A stretch of DNA of 64,000 nt, taken from NCBI RefSeq assembly GCF_018294505.1, contig NC_057808.1, positions 353,574,696-353,638,695 of the forward strand, in the 5' to 3' direction. A model generated the notes under the pieces. The model did no database searches and had not been told where the DNA came from. It saw only the letters and a list, made by a program, of their open reading frames with translations. This DNA is from Triticum aestivum (Eukaryota; Streptophyta; Magnoliopsida; Poales; Poaceae). Both the position numbers and the translations under genes were made by a program. This document shows, one piece after another, positions 1 to 11,893 of this stretch (positions are counted from its first letter, which is position 1; each line of letters begins with the position of its first letter).

Positions 1-2333
1 GCCACTCCCGTCCACCCCACTCCACCGCCGCCTCCTCCTGCTCCTCCTCACCGCGGTCGCCTCCGCGCGGCAGCCCGCGCTGCTCGAGCCCTGCGCCTCC
101 GCCACGGCCTGCCCCGCGCTGCTCTCCTACACCCTCCACGCCGACCTCAAGCTCGCCGACCTGGCCGCACTCTTCGCCGCCGACCCGCTCGCCATCCTCG
201 CCGCCAACGCCATCGACTTCGCCGTGCCGGGCCCGGCCGGCCGCATCCTCCCGGCCGGCCTCGCGCTGCGCGTGCCGGTCCCCTGCGCCTGCTCCGGCGG
301 CGTCCGCAGGGCCACCTCCGCCCGCTACGTCTCCCGCCCGGGGGACACGCTCGCCTCCATCGCCGCGCGCGTCTACGCCGGCCTCACCGCCCCGGACTGG
401 ATCAGGGACTCCAACGGCATCCCCGACGCTGACGCCGACGTCGCCGTCGACGCCGGGACCGCGCTCCACGTGCCGCTGCACTGCGCGTGCTTCGGCGGGG
501 TGGACAACGGGGTGCCCGCCGTGTACCTCACGTACGTGGTGGCCAGAGGGGACACCGTGCCCGCCATCGCGAAGAGGTACCGGACCACGGCCACCGACGT
601 GATGAGCGTCAACGACATGGCCACCGCCGACGTCGCCGCCGGGGACATCATCGTGCTCCCGCTGCCAGGTGAGTCCTTTTTGTTGCCTCTTCTTGGAGAT
701 CCGGTAAATTTTGGTTTTGTTTGTTCTGCTTTGGTGAGAGAACTGACAGCACTGCACTGCACGTAGCTCCGTGGTTGGTTGGTCAGATCCGATGTTTGCA
801 GACAAAATTGGTCGGTAAACATTTACTCCGTGGTATATTTTACTCACGCACTCTAGTTGACAGACACCGATGCCATTCTGGCAAAAACCATTGTTGTGGC
901 AATCTAGCTCTAGACTAATCGATCATCAGTGTCCATGACCAACTTGATGTTTGCACTTCAAAGTTCAAACTTAGTTTGGTTTGGCGGTAGTGCAACGTCT
1001 TGACAATCAAGTCTGCCGGATTCAGAAACAGACATATGAGCCATTTTAAATCCCCCATACTGAATCTCGAACAAAAAATCCCCATAGTTGTCCTCGAATA
1101 CCAAACAACCAAATCGTAGTATGAGGTTTTCCAGAAGTAAACAATTCAGAGTCATACTGGTAGCAGTGCTCTGACTGTCAGTTTTCCTGCCATTTTGTTC
1201 ATCATGTACCCCCAATTGCCATTGATAAAATGATGGGGTATGCAAACCTCATCTGTCTTTTCTGAAGAAAGCGAGGACAAAATTGGATCCATCACTATTC
1301 CCAGATGCTCCGTCCGATCATGGGCTAACAGGACGAGGATAGCATCGATTATTAACCAATGACTAGTTACCATACTTACTAGTCGGCAAACAGGACGAGG
1401 ATATGCATCTTGTTCTCGTCTCCAATCTTGTCATTGCAACTTACCCTACCATCTGCTGCTTACTGACAACCTGACATCCTTCCATTTTCGTGTCCCTGTG
1501 CAGCGTGCACCTCGTCGTTCCCCACGTTCACCTCCGACCACGGGCTGGCCGTGGCGAACGGGACCTACGCAGTGACTGCCGACCGGTGCGTCCAGTGCAG
1601 CTGTGGTCCGGCCAACTTGGAGTAGGCACCATCGCGGACCTGCCTTCGTTCAACGATCTTTTCTTTTTTACCAAGTTTTATTACTGACGCCGTCGTTCGA
1701 TCCTCGCCGCAGGCTGTTCTGCGTGCCGGCGCCGCTGGCGGACGCGGCGTGCTCCAGCATGCAGTGCGGCAACAGCAGCATGATGCTCGGCAACTTCACC
1801 CTCGTCATGACCGGCGCCGGCTGCAGCGTCTCCTCCTGCGGCTACGGCGGCTACGCCAACGGCACCATCCTCACCACGTAACCAATCCAGCGCCATGCCA
1901 TGTCAACTCCATCACGTTCTGCAACTCATTGACAGTTCCGTTTCATCTCTGCATCTTTCTTTCAGGTTAACCACGGCGCTCAAGCCCCTATGCCCAGGTA
2001 ATTTTCTTGCCGCTCTTCTCCATCTGTTTCCCGTAACTGTAAATCAATACTCCAGTGCTGGTCGTTGGCTCAAACATCGTGCTGTTCTTGTGTGCAGTCC
2101 CGCACCAGTTCCCGCCGCTGATCCCGCCGCCGACGTCGTCCTTCTTCGAGACGTACCTCGGCCCTTCACCGGCGCCGATGCCGTCGGAGGGGGGAATCAA
2201 CAGTCCGACGATGGCTGGGACGGCACCAACGGCCAGCCCGGACGCCGTCGCCGGTGCTCCTTCCACGGGCCGGCACTTCAGCGACGTCATCAGAGTGTTC
2301 GCGCTCTGCCTTGTCACCAGCGTGCTGTGGTAA
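1..2333 (+). CDS. LysM-domain GPI-anchored receptor-like protein (LYM/LYP type), 5'-partial
   Basis: Five exons are visible: 1-668, 1504-1621, 1713-1877, 1966-1997 and 2098-2333, all with GT...AG borders and consistent phases, giving 405 codons to the TAA at 2331-2333. The start codon lies upstream of the window; the first residues already look like a signal peptide (run of six Leu, then TAVASA). Three LysM-like modules follow (about residues 42-92, 109-157 and 178-221), separated by CAC (Cys-x-Cys) motifs at residues 95-97 and 161-163. This CXC-spaced triple-LysM plan is typical of extracellular plant chitin/peptidoglycan-binding proteins. A Cys-rich region (VQCSCGP, SVSSCGYGG) follows, then a Pro/Ser/Ala-rich linker and a hydrophobic C-terminus (IRVFALCLVTSVLW), as expected for a GPI-attachment signal. 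There is no kinase domain. By family knowledge it would sit on the outer plasma membrane face and signal through a partner kinase such as CERK1. The member (LYP4-like, LYP6-like or other) cannot be fixed by eye. Confidence 0.9.
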
Positions 2334-2641
2334 CCGAGCATCCACGAGGGATCGATCGAGCAGCCGAATGTAAATGGACGGCTAGCTTCGATTCGAGTTA
2401 TTCTTTTTGTACAGGAGCAGCCGGCTGCTGTGCTGGGGCAGTGGGGCTACGCTGTGCAAATTTTTTGTTGCTGCTCATCTCATATGCGGTTCTCTGAAAT
2501 TGAAAGCACTCTCGCTGAATTCTCTCTCGCTCAGTCCGTCTGATTCGTTCAACGAGATCAAAATGTAGGAGCGAGCTATTACCATAGCGTAAGATAAACG
2601 AGAAAATGGCTCTCAAACTAGACTTCCAAACAAAATACTGC
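2334..2641 (+). other. 3' flank of the LysM gene
   Basis: Non-coding sequence between the LysM stop codon and the LINE remnant. It should contain the 3' UTR and polyadenylation region. I see no canonical AATAAA that I would call with confidence and no other feature. Confidence 0.5.
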
Positions 2642-4010
2642 TAATATTATACGTATGAACAAGTAAAAAAAAATTTCGCGATACGCAAAGTTTTGCGTAT
2701 CATTTCATTGATAGAAGAAGTTAAAATGAATATAAGAGGTGGTACAACACATGACACGAACGCAAGAGGCGTGAACATGGTGCCGGAAATAAAGAGACAT
2801 GAGATGCTCGACCCAAATTAAGATAACACAGCTAAAGTCGCCGATGGCAGCGCCTCCAAGAAGGGAACGGCACCCGCGGGTGTCGCCGCTGCCAGCATAG
2901 GATGCAGGGATTTCTCCCTGACCAAAATCCGAGCAATCCCAAGCCATCGGAACACGAACCGGAGAAGCGGAAGTTTATCATAGGCCGGAGCTGCGACTGT
3001 AGGAAGGGGAGCCACGCCCAAAGCCGAAGGAGGCACCGGGCGCTGCCGGACGCGCGGGCCTCGGAGGAGGGCAAGGTTGTGTGGCTGAGCGGAATGAAGG
3101 CGACGGGGATGCGACGGTGGCCGGAGACCCGGGTGAGCCAGAATCCGAAAGGGAGCGCAAATCCAGGCCACCGGAACCGGAGCAGCAGGGACGCCGTATT
3201 GCTCAAAGAGCTGGAAGAGGACGCAGCTCTCGAAGCGTGACGGAATCGACGATGCGTCGGGATGGACGGCCAACCAAGGGCGCCAGCACGGTGATGGTGG
3301 TGCGGTGATGCCAGGGAGTCAACAAACCGAAGAGGCCGGAAGGAGCGCAGCTTCCAAGGCTCGTTGGATCCGAAGCCACGCCGGCCGGCCACGAACACAG
3401 GAGGGGCGCAGGTCCATGGTCGCCGGGCCGAAGCCGCCCCTGCCGGGGGTGGGTGGTGAAGAGGACTCACGGGCAGCCAAACTTCCGGCGCGCTATAGGG
3501 AGCAGACGCCGCCGGGCACAACCAAGCACCTCCATGGCCGCCTCCCGAAGAAGTCGACCCGAAGCCTAACCAGGGGATGGGGAGGGTCGGGGGAGCGGGG
3601 GCGGGGAGCCGCAGCGAGTTGAGATGGGGAGCACCGTGACCAGCCGGGGTGGCCCCAGATCTCGTCTGGGGCGGACCGTAGCAGAGGAACCGCAGCTGGG
3701 GGAGGCGACCCAAGCAGTCAACGCGCCGGGGGAGGCCGCCCCTGCCGCCGGTGGAGGCCGCCGGTGCCGCCAGGGTCCGGATCTGGGGGAGGGGGCAGAG
3801 TGGATGAGGAGAGGGCAGGGGGCGAGGGGAAGAGAAACAACCCCGCCGCCGCCATCCCAGGGCCCGGCGCGGCTTCGCCGGCCGGCCCTCCGGCGACGGA
3901 GACGCGGGGTGGGAGGGAGGTGGGGGCGGGCCGCCGGCGAGCAGGGTTCCCCCCGAGTCGCCCGGCTCGGGCGACGCGAGGGTCGGGGAAGGGTCGGGTG
4001 AAAAGTTTAA
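2642..4010 (-). mobile_element. Internally deleted LINE (L1-type) remnant, minus orientation
   Basis: Read on the minus strand, the sequence starts near 4010 with a GC-rich leader containing GCGTCGCCCGAGCCGGGCGA, the style of grass LINE 5' UTRs. It ends with an AT-rich tail holding ATCAATGAAATGATACGCAA, a short hairpin and a run of A. This hairpin-plus-A-tail end is characteristic of plant L1-like LINEs. The roughly 1.37 kb between the ends has no endonuclease or reverse transcriptase homology. The long open frame on the minus strand (2832-4019) is Pro/Arg/Ser-rich and looks like a by-product of GC content. The element points tail-first toward the LysM gene, about 310 bp past its stop. The borders are approximate and I could not assign a target-site duplication. 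Confidence 0.6.
2680..2701 (-). repeat. LINE 3'-terminal hairpin
   Basis: Arms GATACGCAAA (2680-2689) and TTTGCGTATC (2692-2701) are perfectly complementary around a 2-nt loop. A stem at this place, directly before the A-run, is the usual 3' signature of grass LINEs and is thought to be recognised by the reverse transcriptase. Confidence 0.65.
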
Positions 4011-5343
4011 AACGGTCAAGTGAAATATATAGTATATTGGTATGCAATGGAATATACCCCCAAATTTGTTATACTATTCAAAATCCCTTCAAGGGTAATT
4101 CATTAAGAAAGGGCCCCATTAGCCAGCGAACATTACATTTGCTATGGGACATTGGCAATTGCAAACGTTTTGTATGGCAAATTCTTCTGAAGCACATGGT
4201 AGTTTGTTCACAAATTCATGGTAATTTCTGGCAAACAGAGGATTTTGTACGAAATTGCCCTGTTCCCTTGAAGAATTGCCGTGCTCCTAATGCATAGATT
4301 GTGCAAAAAACGTTCGTTTCGGCACGCACCCCCAAAGAACGTTCGGTTTACCACGCACCCCAATGAATGTTCGCTGAATAACGTCACTGTAAAGAAAGAG
4401 AGAGAAAATTTACACAAACAAACAATTTTTAGGGTTGAGATAACACAAAACTCTAGTAACAAGATACGCATAATTGCTCTGATTAGTCATTTAATGTGAA
4501 ATATGATGAGCAGGTCCCACTTTTCAGAGACGGGAGTGACATCTTTGCCCAGCTCTCTAGAAATTTTAAATTTTAAAAAGACAGAGATATGAAAAAAAAC
4601 AAAAAACTGCAAAAAAAAAAGTAGTTCTAATCAACTTCACTAATCAATTCTGAAATTTGGCTCAAAATTCAACAATATTTTCCATTTTTTATGAAAAAAA
4701 TCAAGTAATTTAGTCCATCTTCGTGAACCAATCATGAAAATTTTCAACCTATTTTGCATAGCCGTTTTACAGTTTGGATTTTTTTGGTAAGTCACTCAAG
4801 TCACCCTCATCCAAAAGTTCTCCAGACTTTAAAATGACAGTACAATATGGTCCGCAAATTTCCTACATTTATAATTGAGCATGAATTGAATTACTAGATA
4901 TTTTCCAATTTTTAAAAAAGTTGTCAAATTTTGAGCCAAATTTGACCGGATCATATATAATTTTTCCAAATATTAAAATGGTTGGGTGAAATGGCCTAAA
5001 AGTTTCTCAGACTGCACAGTGAACATGATTTGAATTATTATTTAAAAAAATCAGATTTTATGAATTTTGCTTAATTTTGTTTAGAAATTCTGAGAAAACC
5101 CAGTTTTTATATTAAAAAACTAAAATAAATTAGAGAGCTGAGCTTAGCTCGTCTAGTTAGCATTAAGCGACTAACTAGATAAAATATGTGTTTTATTAGT
5201 ACTTAGTCTTCATCACCGCTTTTATCAAACTAACAGATGTTTCAATATTGATCATTGTTCTCATTCGCCTGATGCTACAGTAGTGTAGAGTAGACTACGA
5301 CTGGAAATTACATGTGAAGCTTGCGAGCAAAACTAGTTGTTAG
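4011..5343. other. AT-rich intergenic stretch without a recognised gene
   Basis: Low-GC sequence with many A/T homopolymers. No ORF resembles a protein I know. A short inverted repeat, CTAGTTAG (5153-5160) with CTAACTAG (5171-5178), lies just after a near-palindromic run of GAGCT/AGCTC. Nothing else is supported. Confidence 0.5.
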
Positions 5344-6646
5344 TGCAATAATTTGCCTCCTTATGTTTTGGAGATTATTGTCATAAACAGTATGAGACTA
5401 ATATGTTTGCTAGTGCACCTAGAGTGACAAATCTGTGAAGTCATGTGGAGTTTGGTACAAACTCTGAAGATAATCTCCTGCGAGGTAGTGAAGATTATCA
5501 TCCAAGACTATGTCTGTCGGAAGTGACCCCCCAAAATTGTTGACCTGAAGCAATTGGTTCGGTGACTGTTCGAAAAAATTGACTGCAGCTGAGAAGTTGA
5601 AGAAGCAAAGACATAGCATTTGTTCCGTTGTTCTTCTTTCTGTTTCTTGAATCATAGGACCACCATACTATTATGAGGGTTATAGTGTTCGAAGCTTACG
5701 GTTCGCTCATGCTAAACCCAAAATCTATGTGTGTTGAGAGAAATATCTTTGTGTTTCAAATTTATACTCGCCAGCAAGAGACGAAGTTCTTCTTTGCTGC
5801 GAGAGACTTGATTCGGACCGAGGAGTTAGAATTACGTGCTCCGCAAGTAATATTACTATTGTGCTAAAAAATTCTGACCGTTGGTTATGTGTCGGTTGGG
5901 CATTGGCTGAGTAGTCATGTCAAAATGGTCTTTCCCCATTGAGAAGACCGTGGCTATAAATGGCCCACCCCTTCCAACGTGCACCCTCTTGGTTTCTCCG
6001 TGTCATTTCAAGAAGACTGTGTGAGCACCCCTCCCTGAGTGATTTGAGTTTAAAACCCACCAAGAGAAATAATCCAGAGCCGAAAAATTAGGTAGTCCTT
6101 AGCATCACTCGAATCTAAGTCCAGTATGATCCGCCTATTACTCTTGAGAGCTGTGAACTCTCCAGACGGTTAGGTGTCAAGTCTTTTAGTAACCAAGAGT
6201 AATTGCGGTTCACGAATACAAAGTATGTGAAGGTTTGGAGACCACCTCAAGTATCTACCGCGAGTGATCGACGTTGATTGATGAATCGGTTGTCGAGGAG
6301 AATAGGGCAAATAGAGTTTATCTTCTTTGTTCAATCACGAACCCTTCCAACCAGACGTAGTCCTTTTGCAGAAGGGCGAACTGGTCTACCAAATCATTCG
6401 TCGCCATCGAGCAACACTGGTCACTTCTTCACTCTATTTACATTCGTGCATCTGTTGTTAATTATGTTTTGACCATATGATTGATTCTCAATGCGTGTGG
6501 TAGTTCTCGTTTGGTAGTTTTTTCTTGTTATTTGTTCACTGTTCATTTTTGTTCCGCTACGAGTTCTGAGAGATTTGAAGTTTCTGAAAGAAATTTGAAA
6601 TCTCCCATTCACACCTCCCCTCTGGTAGATGTACTTCGTTCCTACA
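5344..6646 (+). mobile_element. Probable solo LTR of a Copia-type retrotransposon
   Basis: The segment begins TGCAATAATTTGCC and ends CTTCGTTCCTACA, and is flanked on both sides by TTAG (5340-5343 and 6647-6650). Inside is a TATA-like CTATAAATGG near 5954, followed by text I know from Triticeae Copia LTRs: GAGCACCCCTCCCTGAGTGA, TCTCCAGACGGTTAGGTGTC, AACTGGTCTACCAAATCATT and a CACCTCCCCTCTGGTAGATG end. No primer-binding site or coding region follows, so it is best read as a solo LTR. The duplication is only 4 bp long (5 expected), so the exact start is uncertain. Confidence 0.55.
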
Positions 6647-6889
6647 TTAGTAGCTCGTGACTGGGCTCAAACTCTTTGACTAATGTGGAGCCAAGGTTTA
6701 ATCTGACCTCGCGTTAACATAATGAGTTCAACAAGCTAGGCTAAGTTTCTGGTTTGACTCGTTAACAAAAGGATGATGTGATAGGTACCACATTATTGTT
6801 AATTATTGTCATTTGTGGAGTGCACCATGTGGCCTTATGGTGTAAATTGTTGATTGTTGTGGTTTGGGAAGAACAATATGCACCCATAA

Positions 6890-7680
6890 TATTTTTTAGA
6901 TGGGTGTTAATCTATCCTGAGTGGGAAGAGCATTATCTTTTTTCTTAGCTAGAGAGGTGTCCGATAATACTCCTTTGATTATTGACACTGGATCTCATAG
7001 TGTTACTCAACCCATTTTTAGGTTTGAAAATTCTTGGATGTTGAGAGAGAGTTTTAAGAATTTTGTTTCAACAATTTGGGATGATCATTATGAATGTTAT
7101 AACATTGAACAATGGCAACAACGACTTAGAACTTTGAGGAGGAAAATTAGGGGGTGGAATAAAAATGTTGATGATGTATATAGAAAATTTAAAACTGGGT
7201 TACTTGCTCAATGGGACATCATTGATAGAAATGCTAAGGTTTGAAGGCATATGACTCAAATGTGCAGAAAAAACTTAGATATGAGCTTGGGAAAATTTTG
7301 AAACAAGAAGAATAGAAGTGGCTGCAAAGATACAAAGAGAAAGAAATTATAGGAACTACAACACTAGATATTATCATGCCAAAGTTAATGAAAGGAGAAG
7401 AAAAAATAGAATTATTTATCTAGATCAAGAGGAGGGAGTGATGAAGGGGAGGAGAATCTTCTCAAATATATCACTGATTCTTGTAAAAACTTTTTGGTAA
7501 TGCTGAGGAAACAACAATCACTTTAAATATCTATGATGCTCATAAAACCTCTAACTTAAAAGATGGCAAATTAACAAAGCCTTATTCTATGGAAGAGTTA
7601 CATTTGGTTGTTTTCTAGATGTAGGGGATGGTTTTATACATGAAGCGAAATGATTTTGTGAAGGGGGTTCTTGTGGAAGA
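6890..7680 (+). pseudogene. LINE ORF2 fragment A (end of endonuclease to start of RT)
   Basis: Around 6921-7244 the translation contains REVSDNTPLIIDTGS, which fits the end of an L1-type apurinic-like endonuclease; the usual SDH catalytic motif reads SDN here. The linker typical of plant LINE ORF2 follows (WQQRLRTLRRKIRGWNKN). After a stop comes a second recognisable block at about 7310-7500 (YYHAKVNERRRKNRIIYLDQ, equivalent to the region just before the RT domain). Several frameshifts and stops are present. The upstream endonuclease part is missing or too decayed to see. The fragment is cut at 7680 by a chromovirus LTR, and the GAAGA at 7676-7680 is the left copy of that element's target-site duplication. 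The frame resumes at 42775. Confidence 0.85.
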
Positions 7681-10600
7681 TGCAACATCCCAATTTTCAA
7701 TTTGGATGTTAATCATTAGGTCATCATATGCATCCATGATTTGTGCATTTTTGGATTTGGTTTATTTGGACATTTTGATCCTAGAAGCCTTAAGCAACTC
7801 AAGGACCAATTGAGAGAGTTGGAAGTTTTCATAAAAATCCATTTTTGAATTTTCAAAATTGGCATATCGGATCAAAGTGGTTTTATTCGAAATTATTTCA
7901 AAATAAATAAAATAATGAGAGAAGATAATATGACTTCTTCAAAATGGCTAAGAAATAATGGAAATATAATTTTGAATAAAAATATATATTTTATTTGAAT
8001 TTTTTATTTAGATTTCATTCGGTTAAATTAGGAAAAATGTGCATTTTTAAAAACTGCATTTAGCCCAGAAAAATGTTCACTTTGTCCTAAATATTAGGGG
8101 AGGACGGCGAAAATTGTTTCTGGAATTTTAGGAATTTTCTTTTCTTTTATTTGGTATTTTTCTTTGCAGCAATTTAAAAAAAAGTTCTCGCGCGTGCCGA
8201 CTGGGCTGGCCCAGCCGAAGCCAGGCCAAGGCCCAGCCGCCGACCGCCTTCCCCGCGCGTCGCCCGTGTCCTCACCGGACTCCGTCTAGGAGTCTGGGTC
8301 GGAGCCGTCGCCGCTCGGCCCTGCTCCAAGTCGGCCACCCCCGGGCCTTTAAAAGTCGACCCCTCCGCCCCTCCTCCTCACAAATCGCCGTCGCCCCAAG
8401 CCGCCACCGCCCGCACCGCACCGCCGCCACCGCACGCCGAGCCACCCGCGCCGCCGCCCGCCGTCGCTGCCAGAGCCGCCTCGCTCGCCGGAGCCGCCAC
8501 CCCGCCTCATCGTTGACCTCGCCGCCGTTTGACCGAACCGGTAAACCGCCGGTCTTCTTGGTTTTTTTTGGTTTATAGGTTTAAATCGGTTCGTTTTTTT
8601 AGTTAGTTTACATAATGAGCGTTCACCCAATTGGTTCTGTTAACGAACGAATTTGTTCGTTAGTCTCTGTTAGTGGACGTTCGTCTGATAGATTTTTTTT
8701 CAGTTTATTTTCGGCCAGGGACCTATTTGCGATTACTTTTCCTACAAATTAGTCCCTGATCTTTAAACCCTCCCTAGTTTTTGCTCGTTTATCTAAATCC
8801 AACGAAACCAACGTCAATATCTTCATCTTGATCCCCTCTATTAAGAGAAACAACTTGAACATGATTGTGGAAATTTAAAATTTGGTTTCAAGCAGTTTTG
8901 GATTTGAACTTCTTTTGATCGTAGTTTGTGTTTTGTAGCTCCGAGTCGATTGATTTTTTTTGCAAGTTGAAGCTCTTCACTTGATCTTTCAGTTTAGACC
9001 TTTTTATTCGGTTTTTATTTTTTGCATCGTATGCTTGAGTGCTTATGTATGCTATTGTTTGTTCACGATAGAGTTTCCGGAGTGCGAAGCGTGCTACTAC
9101 GAATCTCTAGGGTTTTCCGATCGTCAGCAAGGCAAGTAACACTTTGATCATATCCCTTTATTACCCAGTTTTATGCATTAGTTTCAACCCTCAAACATTG
9201 CATGTGTAGGACTTGGTAACATATGGGTGTGGGAAGTAGTTGTTGAGGTAGGAACCTATTGTCTTTTATCAACCCTGGGTTTATACGTTATGCTCATACG
9301 GCTTTGCTATGCTCATAGACGTGGATTGGTATGTGAGATTCATGAAAGATGTGAGAGTTATATTTAACTAAGGGAAACTTAAGGTGTCTACTTTAATACA
9401 AATATGGGTGGATTGGTTGTGGGCACCTGGGGAATCCAGTGTTGTCCTAGGAGATCCCGAGGTACCCGTGTGATCATCCTATGGAATGCCACCCAGGCTA
9501 AAAGGGATCATAAGATTATTCATGCTAGAAACTTCCGTGTGCAGCCACAAGCCATTATGGGCTCTGGCATAGTTGAGTAACTTGTGGGAAACCTTTCCAT
9601 GATGGGCCAGCAGATGTAGGGGATTGTAGGTGTACCAGCCTATCTATCGGTTAAGGGGACCTCTTCGGAAAGACTGTGTCTCGATCATCATGTAGTGCGA
9701 GAAATTCAACGGAGGAGATCGAGTCTTGTGGGGAAAAGTGCGCAAACTTCTGCAGAGTGTACAAACTAATCATGGTTAGCCGTGTCCCCGGTGAGGGAGT
9801 CCTGGATTAGGGGGTCCTCGGACAGCCGGACTATATACTTTAGCCGGACTGTTGGACTATGAAGATACAAGATTGAAGACTTCGTCCCATGTCCGGATGG
9901 GACTCTCCTTGGCGTGGAAGGCAAGCTTGGCAATACGGATATGTAGATCTCCTCCCTTGTAACCGACTCTATGTAACCCTAGCCCCTCCGGTGTCTATAT
10001 AAACCGGAGGGCTTAGTCCGTAGGACAACAACAATCATACCATAGGCTAGCTTCAAGGGTTTAGCCTCTACGATCTCGTGGTAGATCAACTCTTGTAATA
10101 CTCATATCATCAAGATCAATCAAGCAGGAAGTAGGGTATTACCTCCATCGAGAGGGCCCGAACCTGGGTAAACATCATGTCCCCCGCCTCCTGTTACCAT
10201 CCGCCTTAGACGCACAGTTCGGGACCCCCTACCCGAGATCCACCGGTTTTGACACCGACACCCGGTTATGGACATCTTGAGTATCTGGAACTTGAATTAT
10301 TGATTTGATCTCGTCACGTTACTTAATAAATATGTTGGGCTATTAATACTATTTTGGGATTTGAGTTGGGGGTACCTTCTCATTAATGACATAAACTTGG
10401 TAGTTAAATAAAATCTATTCCTTTGTTGTAGGGAAAAATTGGTTTTATGCAAATATTAAACTTAGAGCCTCCACCAGCCATATTTGCATGTAGTGATAGC
10501 TGTTATTTGTTCATTGCTCTATAGTGTTATCTTGCCAGCATATTCCATGTGCCGCCCTACACGGATGCAACGTATCATGCTGCAGAATTTTCAGACAAAG

Positions 10601-10866
10601 AGTAAAGTGCACTAGGTCGTTGTCATGCACTCAGTTTTGCCGTGGAGTTGGATGGACTCATTTATCTACGATGCTTCCGCAGTTATCTATTTTAGATGGC
10701 CTTCAGCCATATTATTGTAATAATTACTCATTTTGAGACACTCGATGTAATAAGTGTGTGATTGAACTCTGTTATAAATCCTCGAGTACTGTATGTGTCA
10801 GCAATACCGATCCAGGGATGACACTTAAGCACAGAGACTACGGTCCATTGGGATCGGGTCGCTACA
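7681..10866 (+). repeat. Chromovirus 5' LTR, carrying a nested solo LTR
   Basis: TG...CA ends; about 2.71 kb once the nested 474 bp (469-bp LTR plus one TSD copy) is removed. It includes a GC-rich block (8200-8520), a TTTAAAAG at about 8348 that could act as a TATA element, and a stretch (from 8530) matching the 3' LTR from about 17180. It ends immediately before a tRNA-Met-type primer site. Confidence 0.9.
9792..10260 (+). mobile_element. 469-bp solo LTR inside the chromovirus 5' LTR
   Basis: It begins TGAGGGAGTCCTGGATTAGG and ends GGTTTTGACACCGACA. CCCGG occurs directly before (9787-9791) and directly after (10261-10265). The 3' LTR of the host element reads straight through the empty site at about 42168, proving this is an insertion. 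It contains a TATA-like TCTATATAAACC near 9997. Small size and no internal region indicate a solo LTR; I recognise it as a common wheat repeat but cannot name the family. Confidence 0.9.
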
Positions 10867-10869
10867 AGA

Positions 10870-10881
10870 TGGTGTCAGAGC
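10870..10881 (+). other. Chromovirus primer-binding site
   Basis: TGGTGTCAGAGC lies three bases after the LTR end and is one mismatch from the initiator tRNA-Met-type site TGGTATCAGAGC used by most plant LTR elements. Confidence 0.75.
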
Positions 10882-10971
10882 ACACGCTGTCTGTAGGACG
10901 TGATCACTAGGAAAAGCCATAGGATACTCTTCTCTACTCATTTATAACTCTTCTCCCTTTCTACTCTATAG

Positions 10972-11690
10972 ATGGCGGACCCAAGGAACAAGTTCACACA
11001 ACCGGATGACGACACCCCTTTCGGACGGCACTTGAAGGAAGTCACTAAGTATCTGAACATCGGCATACCAAGCTTCACCGGAACCTTCACCGCCACTTTA
11101 CCAGAAGAGGAGTGCTGGACGATTCAAGTTCGTGTTCCAGGAAGGACTTTTACACCAGTTACCGAGCCCATCGAGTTTTCCTTTGATGCACGAACCTGGA
11201 GTTTGGGAAAGAGCATGGCCGCCCACATCGCCATTGGACGCATAGAGTGTACAACAAGGATCTTAAGGGCACCATTTACCAGATATGTGGACGCCGAGAT
11301 GAGCAATGGGAGATGATTCGCACCAGGAAGGATAAATCTATTGCAGCCTACATACAGGAGTTGAATCAGCACATTCGTCGTTATGAGAACCAGATGTGCG
11401 CCAACATGATAGACACGAAGAAGGTGATGACCCGGAACATGGAGCTGGAGGAAGAACTCAAAGCTACACGCGATGGATATGAAGAGGAAATTTCTGTACT
11501 ACTGGAGAAGAATGAAGACCTGAAGAAGAAGCTAGGAATATTCATGGGTGATCCTAAACCTGAAGAAGACATCCGTTCTGAAGACTACATCATACTAGAC
11601 GACACGGACTCCGACCCCAACAGCGATGATGATTATGAAGACGAAGCTGGAGCAGATATTATGGAGTCTTCCACCGATCAAAATTTCTAG
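10972..11690 (+). pseudogene. Chromovirus ORF0 (extra ORF upstream of gag), frameshifted
   Basis: The ATG at 10972 opens a frame (MADPRNKFTQPDDDTPFGRH...) that ends at 11316; the homologous continuation is in another frame from 11247 to 11690, so one frameshift near 11250 splits the product. Together they would give roughly 235 residues: a globular N-terminus, then a charged coiled-coil-like section (MELEEELKATRDGYEEEISV) and a very acidic tail (DDTDSDPNSDDDYEDE). It is not gag and has no protease or RT motifs. From memory, related rice chromoviruses (RIRE3/RIRE8) have an ORF0 in the same place. Its function is unknown. Confidence 0.7.
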
Positions 11691-11893
11691 TCGACCCCCC
11701 TATCGCCATTAGAAGTTCTTCCATGTATATAGTTATAGTTCGCGAGATTTTGTAACGGTAGCTTAGATCGATTGTATGAATCTTGTCTGATATTGAGTGG
11801 TGTGGAATGAATATGTTTGTCTCATGTGCATATGGGTAGTGATTTCTCTTTAGAACCTACTCTATTCTGTTCTCACCCCTCTAAACCTATCAG

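Noticed and set aside
373..822. 149-codon minus-strand ORF over the LysM gene.
   Set aside because: It is the shadow of the GC-rich first LysM exon and runs on into its intron.
2832..4019. 395-codon open frame on the minus strand.
   Set aside because: GC-rich, Pro/Arg/Ser-rich translation with overlapping frames on both strands and no domain. It coincides with a LINE 5' leader.
5153..5178. Short inverted repeat CTAGTTAG/CTAACTAG as MITE ends.
   Set aside because: Arms are only 8 bp apart by 10 bp, with no TSD or element-sized interior.
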